DNA from: Paraclostridium ghonii
GTDB taxonomy: Bacteria; Bacillota; Clostridia; Peptostreptococcales; Peptostreptococcaceae
Length of the DNA stretch: 9,391 bases
Assembly (NCBI RefSeq): GCF_023653455.1
Contig: NZ_JAKEDR010000136.1
Span: 1 to 9,391 of the forward strand
Reading direction: 5' to 3'
Each line of letters opens with the position of its first letter. Position 1 is the first letter of the stretch. The notes beneath the pieces are model-generated. The model was not told the DNA's origin. It made no database searches and worked only from the letters and a program-made list of their open reading frames with translations. The position numbers and the translations under genes are program-made. Positions 7,269 to 9,391 of the stretch are shown in pieces.

Positions 7269-7297
7269 ATTATAGAATATGAATATCCCCCTATAAA
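7269..7297 (-). promoter_or_regulatory. Candidate promoter for the small membrane protein gene
   Basis: Minus strand TTTATA at 7292-7297, 17-nt spacer, perfect TATAAT at 7269-7274. The start would be near 7262, about 19 nt before the ATG and just upstream of the GGAGG. No terminator hairpin is visible between 7315 and 7297, so read-through from the exporter gene remains possible. Confidence 0.4.
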
Positions 7298-7314
7298 TTA
7301 ACCCTTAAACTTTA

Positions 7315-8442
7315 TTAGTAAATAAAATATATTATTAATCCAACTAAAATTGCTGGAATGGTTGTTATTATAGTCGCCCATAAAGCTGATTTTTTGTCCA
7401 TTGCAAGTAATGGAAATAATGCATCTCCATCTTGAGATATACTATTTGCAACTAATGCTGCAAATGGTACACTTCCCTTTAGGTAAAAAGACATAACAAC
7501 TATTTGAACTCCACATCCTGGTACTATCCCAAGAGCTGCTCCTGCAAATACACTTAATACTCCTGCCCCTAATATTAAGTTTGCCAGTATCTCTTCTCCT
7601 CCTACCGTAAGTATAATTAAATCGTATAATACATAGGCTACAAAGATCCAAACAATAACAAAAGATATTTCACTTACTGAATGTATCAAAGTTTCTTTTA
7701 ACGACATAAGTTTATGTTCATTATCTTCAAAACTTTCATTTTCAATAACTTTTTTAGTCATTATCATATATATAAAAGAAGCAACTATTCCTAAAATTGC
7801 TATTATCTCTTCAGATGAGTGTATAGCTTCTATAAATCCAAACTCTAATCCAGAGTGAGCTAAAAGCATAAATATACATCCAATTATAAGTAATGCTAAG
7901 TATATTTTATACCCTATTCCATGTACTATCTCATGCGCTAAATGATAAAACTTGCTACTCGCTTGAATATCACATGAGTTTGCACTTGATAATCTCATAC
8001 TATTGCTACCTTTACTTTTTTCAACATTAGACTTACATTTATGTAATTCTAGTTTTTGTTCGGTATTAAAGTAATCTACTAAATACCCTGTGAAAATTCC
8101 TACTAAAAAGCTTATAGATGCTACTAAAATATATGCTTTAAAATCAGTAGTAATCATTAAAAATGCACTATCTCCCATACTAGCGATTAGACTTGCTATT
8201 ATAGTTCCAAAAGTTACTTTATTGTTTATAAATAATGGCATTAAAACTATACTTCCTCCACACCCTGGAAGCGCCCCTAGTAAAGCTCCGAATAATGGTT
8301 GTAATTTTTTATTTTTGCTTATTATTTCTACAAAACTTCCACTTGTTTTATAGTTTATAAATCCAAATATTAATATAGACATGCTGACTAACGAACCTAC
8401 ATGCAAAAATGTCTCTTCAGCACTACTTATCAGTATACTCAT
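7315..8442 (-). CDS. Putative 10-TM heavy-metal/manganese exporter (ArsP_2-type, PF11449)
   Basis: Polytopic membrane protein of 375 residues, matching what I know of the family named 'putative 10TM heavy-metal exporter', 'arsenic efflux protein' or 'putative manganese transporter'; the true substrate is not established. It is an internal duplication: residues 52-97 (GALLGALPGCGG ... ASMGDSAFLMI) align with 301-346 (GAALGIVPGCGV ... SQDGDALFPLL). Each copy has a PGCG turn (59-62, 308-311) with Cys61 or Cys310, and a Gly-Asp pair (90-91, 339-340). These are obvious candidates for the transport site. A hydrophilic, Cys/His-containing loop (about 126-172, with HKCK at 134-137) separates the two halves. 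Start ATG at 8440-8442 with GGAGGGTG at 8447-8454, spacer 7 from GGAGG. It has its own promoter and a candidate Fur-type operator, and may be cotranscribed with the 46-residue gene. Confidence 0.82.
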   Translation of the reverse strand: MSILISSAEETFLHVGSLVSMSILIFGFINYKTSGSFVEIISKNKKLQPLFGALLGALPGCGGSIVLMPLFINNKVTFGTIIASLIASMGDSAFLMITTDFKAYILVASISFLVGIFTGYLVDYFNTEQKLELHKCKSNVEKSKGSNSMRLSSANSCDIQASSKFYHLAHEIVHGIGYKIYLALLIIGCIFMLLAHSGLEFGFIEAIHSSEEIIAILGIVASFIYMIMTKKVIENESFEDNEHKLMSLKETLIHSVSEISFVIVWIFVAYVLYDLIILTVGGEEILANLILGAGVLSVFAGAALGIVPGCGVQIVVMSFYLKGSVPFAALVANSISQDGDALFPLLAMDKKSALWATIITTIPAILVGLIIYFIY

Positions 8443-8471
8443 AAATCACCCTCCAAAAACTTCATATTAAA

Positions 8472-8500
8472 ATTATACTGTTATTCTTATCATATGTAAA
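8472..8500 (-). promoter_or_regulatory. Sigma-A promoter of the putative metal exporter gene
   Basis: Minus strand TTTACA at 8495-8500 (5 of 6), exactly 17 nt, then perfect TATAAT at 8472-8477. Predicted start near 8464, so the leader is only about 20 nt and cannot hold a riboswitch. This is the best promoter in the window. Confidence 0.65.
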
Positions 8501-8509
8501 TGATTATCT
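8495..8509 (-). promoter_or_regulatory. Candidate Fur-family operator overlapping the -35 box
   Basis: Minus strand AGATAATCATTTACA matches the 7-1-7 Fur consensus TGATAATNATTATCA at 11 of 14 defined positions. Its left half-site is nearly perfect. The right half includes the -35 hexamer, so binding would block transcription. The gene it precedes is a putative metal exporter, which makes a metal-responsive regulator plausible. It could equally be a PerR- or Zur-like site, or chance in AT-rich DNA. Confidence 0.4.
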
Positions 8510-8604
8510 ATTTCATTTAAATCCTAAGTATATTTAATTTATGTCCAACGAAATATATATTAATCAGTTTTTAATTCAACATCAGTAATTATATTAACAC
8601 ACTT

Positions 8605-8647
8605 ATAATAAAAAAGTAAAATAGCCAGGCTATTTTACTTTTTTATT
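8605..8647 (-). terminator. Rho-independent terminator of the Cys-repeat protein gene
   Basis: Arms 8607-8626 and 8628-8647 are perfectly complementary over 20 positions, with GCC-A-GGC at the tip and T-runs in the outer stem. On the minus strand the 3' arm ends in TTTACTTTTTTATT, a U-rich terminator tail. The stop codon (8635-8637) lies in the stem. It is also A/U-symmetric enough to work on the plus strand, but no plus-strand gene precedes it. Confidence 0.8.
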
Positions 8648-9246
8648 TTTTGATCTATTATAGTTTTAGTTGTATCTACATCTTTTGCTATACATCTTTG
8701 TGTATTTAATCTCTCTCCTACTAACATAGTAGACATTAAAGTTTTTAGTTCGTCTACTAAACTATGGAACTCTTCTGTATTTTCTAAATTTTTATCTCTC
8801 TCTACTATTGTTTTATTAGCATCTATCTCTTTTGTTGAGTCAATTTTTTCATTTAACATTGTATCAACTAAACCTCTAGCTTCACTTGCCAATCTCTCTA
8901 TTTCTTCCATACTTACATTTTCATCTTCTTTTTTATCTATTATAGTTTTAGTTGTATCTATGTCTTTTGCTATACATCTTTGTGTATTTAAGCGTTCACT
9001 TACTAATAATTCGGCTCCTATACCTTTTAAATTCTCAACTAAATTAGTTAGTGATTTATGTAGCTTTTTCATTTCTTGTTGATCAAGTTCTCTTTTTTCT
9101 TCTTTGTGATCTATTATAGTTTTAGTTGTGTCTATATCTTTTGCTATACATCTTTGAGAATTTAATCTTTCACTTACTAACATAGTATCCATTATACCTT
9201 TTAATTCATCTTTAAACTCTTTTAATAATTCATTTATTTTTTTCAT
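8635..9246 (-). CDS. Cys-containing tandem-repeat protein, function unknown
   Basis: Cytoplasmic, hydrophilic, probably helical protein of 203 residues with no signal peptide or membrane segment. It consists of four units of about 45-58 residues, each an amphipathic helix (e.g. LLKEFKDELKGIMDTML) followed by a signature. Three signatures are almost identical: ERLNSQRCIAKDIDTTKTII (27-45 region), ERLNTQRCIAKDIDTTKTII (84-103) and ERLNTQRCIAKDVDTTKTII (178-197). The unit at about 131-149 is decayed (NEKIDSTKEIDANKTIVE), losing CIAK and hence its Cys. That leaves three Cys (33, 91, 185), one per intact unit. I do not recognise the family. The start chosen is ATG at 9244-9246, with GGGGTG 6 nt upstream. 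A GTG at 9253-9255 would add MVN but lies within the ribosome binding site. Monocistronic, with its own terminator. Confidence 0.85.
   Translation of the reverse strand: MKKINELLKEFKDELKGIMDTMLVSERLNSQRCIAKDIDTTKTIIDHKEEKRELDQQEMKKLHKSLTNLVENLKGIGAELLVSERLNTQRCIAKDIDTTKTIIDKKEDENVSMEEIERLASEARGLVDTMLNEKIDSTKEIDANKTIVERDKNLENTEEFHSLVDELKTLMSTMLVGERLNTQRCIAKDVDTTKTIIDQKIKK
8653..8709 (-). repeat. Intragenic 57-nt repeat, copy 4
   Basis: Encodes the last NTQRCIAKDVDTTKTIID motif of the repeat protein. It differs from the copy at 8935-8991 at only 2 of 57 positions. Both codon choice and amino acids are conserved. Confidence 0.9.
8935..8991 (-). repeat. Intragenic 57-nt repeat, copy 2
   Basis: Encodes the second NTQRCIAKDIDTTKTIID motif. 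It differs from the copy at 9109-9165 at 4 of 57 positions and from the copy at 8653-8709 at 2. Confidence 0.9.
9109..9165 (-). repeat. Intragenic 57-nt repeat, copy 1
   Basis: Encodes the first NSQRCIAKDIDTTKTIID motif. The third repeat unit of the protein, around 8800-8860, has diverged at DNA level and lacks the Cys codon. Confidence 0.9.
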
Positions 9247-9251
9247 ATTTA

Positions 9252-9258
9252 CCACCCC
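9252..9258 (-). promoter_or_regulatory. Ribosome binding site deciding the start of the Cys-repeat gene
   Basis: Minus strand GGGGTGG (9258 to 9252) is a somewhat weak site 5-6 nt from ATG 9246-9244. Because the upstream in-frame GTG (9255-9253) is part of this site, the ATG is the likelier start. Confidence 0.55.
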
Positions 9259-9291
9259 GTATAATATTTCATTCTGTTAACTTATTTATAT

Positions 9292-9321
9292 TTGAATCTC
9301 GACCCCGATAGGGTTTACAAT
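9292..9321 (+). promoter_or_regulatory. Candidate promoter for the right-edge gene
   Basis: TTGAAT at 9292-9297 (4 of 6), 18-nt spacer, TACAAT at 9316-9321 (5 of 6). The start would fall near 9328, inside the nested repeats. The left outer arm would then be untranscribed DNA on the plus strand, favouring an operator rather than an RNA stem. Confidence 0.35.
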
Positions 9322-9366
9322 GGTTTCACCACAAAACACATTCCCCCTATAGAAAGGAGTCGAGAA
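9298..9366. repeat. Nested inverted repeats (possible structured RNA or operator)
   Basis: Outer arms 9298-9307 region (TCTCGACCCC at 9298-9307 with C-A imperfection) and GGAGTCGAGA at 9357-9366. Middle arms ATAGGG (9308-9313) and CCCTAT (9345-9350). Inner hairpin TGGT-TTC-ACCA (9321-9331). The single defect in the outer stem is a C-A mismatch on plus but G-U on minus, so the minus-strand RNA folds better. The region is visibly richer in G and C than its surroundings. The right outer arm contains part of the ribosome binding site for the edge gene. I cannot match it to a known riboswitch class. Confidence 0.5.
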
Positions 9367-9368
9367 AA

Positions 9369-9391
9369 TTGAAACCTACGGTTAAATGCCC
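9369..9391 (+). CDS. Possible start of a gene running off the right edge (partial)
   Basis: TTG at 9369-9371 is preceded by AAAGGAG at 9353-9359 with a 9-nt spacer, a strong initiation context for low-GC Firmicutes. The visible product is MKPTVKCP. The Lys-Cys-Pro could begin a Cys-Pro-x-x-Cys zinc ribbon, but only seven complete codons are visible, so no function is assigned. No other start codon lies at a suitable distance from this ribosome binding site. Confidence 0.4.

Noticed and set aside
7113..7301. Plus-strand open frame of 62 codons
   Set aside because: It lies antisense to the 46-residue gene, which has a better ribosome binding site, composition and terminator.
7442..7651. Minus-strand frame inside the metal exporter gene
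   Set aside because: It is an out-of-frame shadow of the conserved second PGCG repeat region, with no start signals.
8090..8353. Plus-strand frame of 87 codons inside the metal exporter gene
   Set aside because: It is antisense to the conserved first repeat; its Pro/Lys-rich product is a translation artefact.
9261..9266. TATTAT as the -10 of the Cys-repeat gene
   Set aside because: Transcription would begin at about 9254, inside or after the ribosome binding site, leaving no usable leader.
9361..9375. ATTGAAAC, a typical 3' end of CRISPR repeats, at 9368-9375
   Set aside because: Only one occurrence is visible and no second repeat lies upstream. A ribosome binding site plus TTG start explains the same bases better. 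The possibility of an array beginning beyond the edge cannot be fully excluded.
9298..9391. End of an insertion sequence or IStron
   Set aside because: No transposase is visible, there is no target-site duplication to compare, and the repeats are nested within 70 bp and not at two ends of an element.

Overview
The window is very AT-rich and its genes use strong GGAGG-type ribosome binding sites, AGA/ATA/TTA-biased codons and intrinsic hairpin terminators. This points to a low-GC Firmicute, most likely a member of the Clostridia (Peptostreptococcaceae- or Clostridium-like). That placement is inferred from composition and gene families, not from a marker gene. There is no rRNA, tRNA, CRISPR array or recognisable transposase.

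Layout: (1) bases 86-883 (+) encode an M55 D-aminopeptidase of the DppA type with all expected metal ligands. It converges on a HemG-like flavodoxin gene (915-1460, -). (2) An EamA/DMT permease (1687-2589, -) with a questionable start codon is divergent from mntP (2843-3406, +), a manganese efflux pump. (3) mntP converges on a two-gene operon (6968-3449, -) encoding both halves of a heterodimeric ABC exporter. Their ATPase motifs are complementary, so one consensus and one degenerate ATP site are predicted. (4) Next come a 46-residue two-helix membrane protein (7103-7243, -) and a 10-TM putative heavy-metal/manganese exporter of the ArsP_2 (PF11449) type (7315-8442, -). The exporter has a duplicated PGCG...GD core and a good sigma-A promoter whose -35 box lies inside a Fur-like dyad. 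(5) A strongly self-repetitive 203-residue protein of unknown function (8635-9246, -) carries three nearly identical copies of a Cys-containing motif plus one decayed copy. (6) The right edge is a compact, GC-richer region with nested inverted repeats and a probable start of a further + strand gene.

Functionally the window is a set of membrane exporters (EamA, MntP, ABC pair, ArsP_2-type) with two soluble enzymes. Two unrelated families linked to Mn or heavy-metal export lie within about 5 kb. The parts with least precedent are the Cys-repeat protein, the small membrane protein and the nested dyads at the right end. A recurring feature is that four minus-strand genes end inside the stem of their own terminator hairpin.
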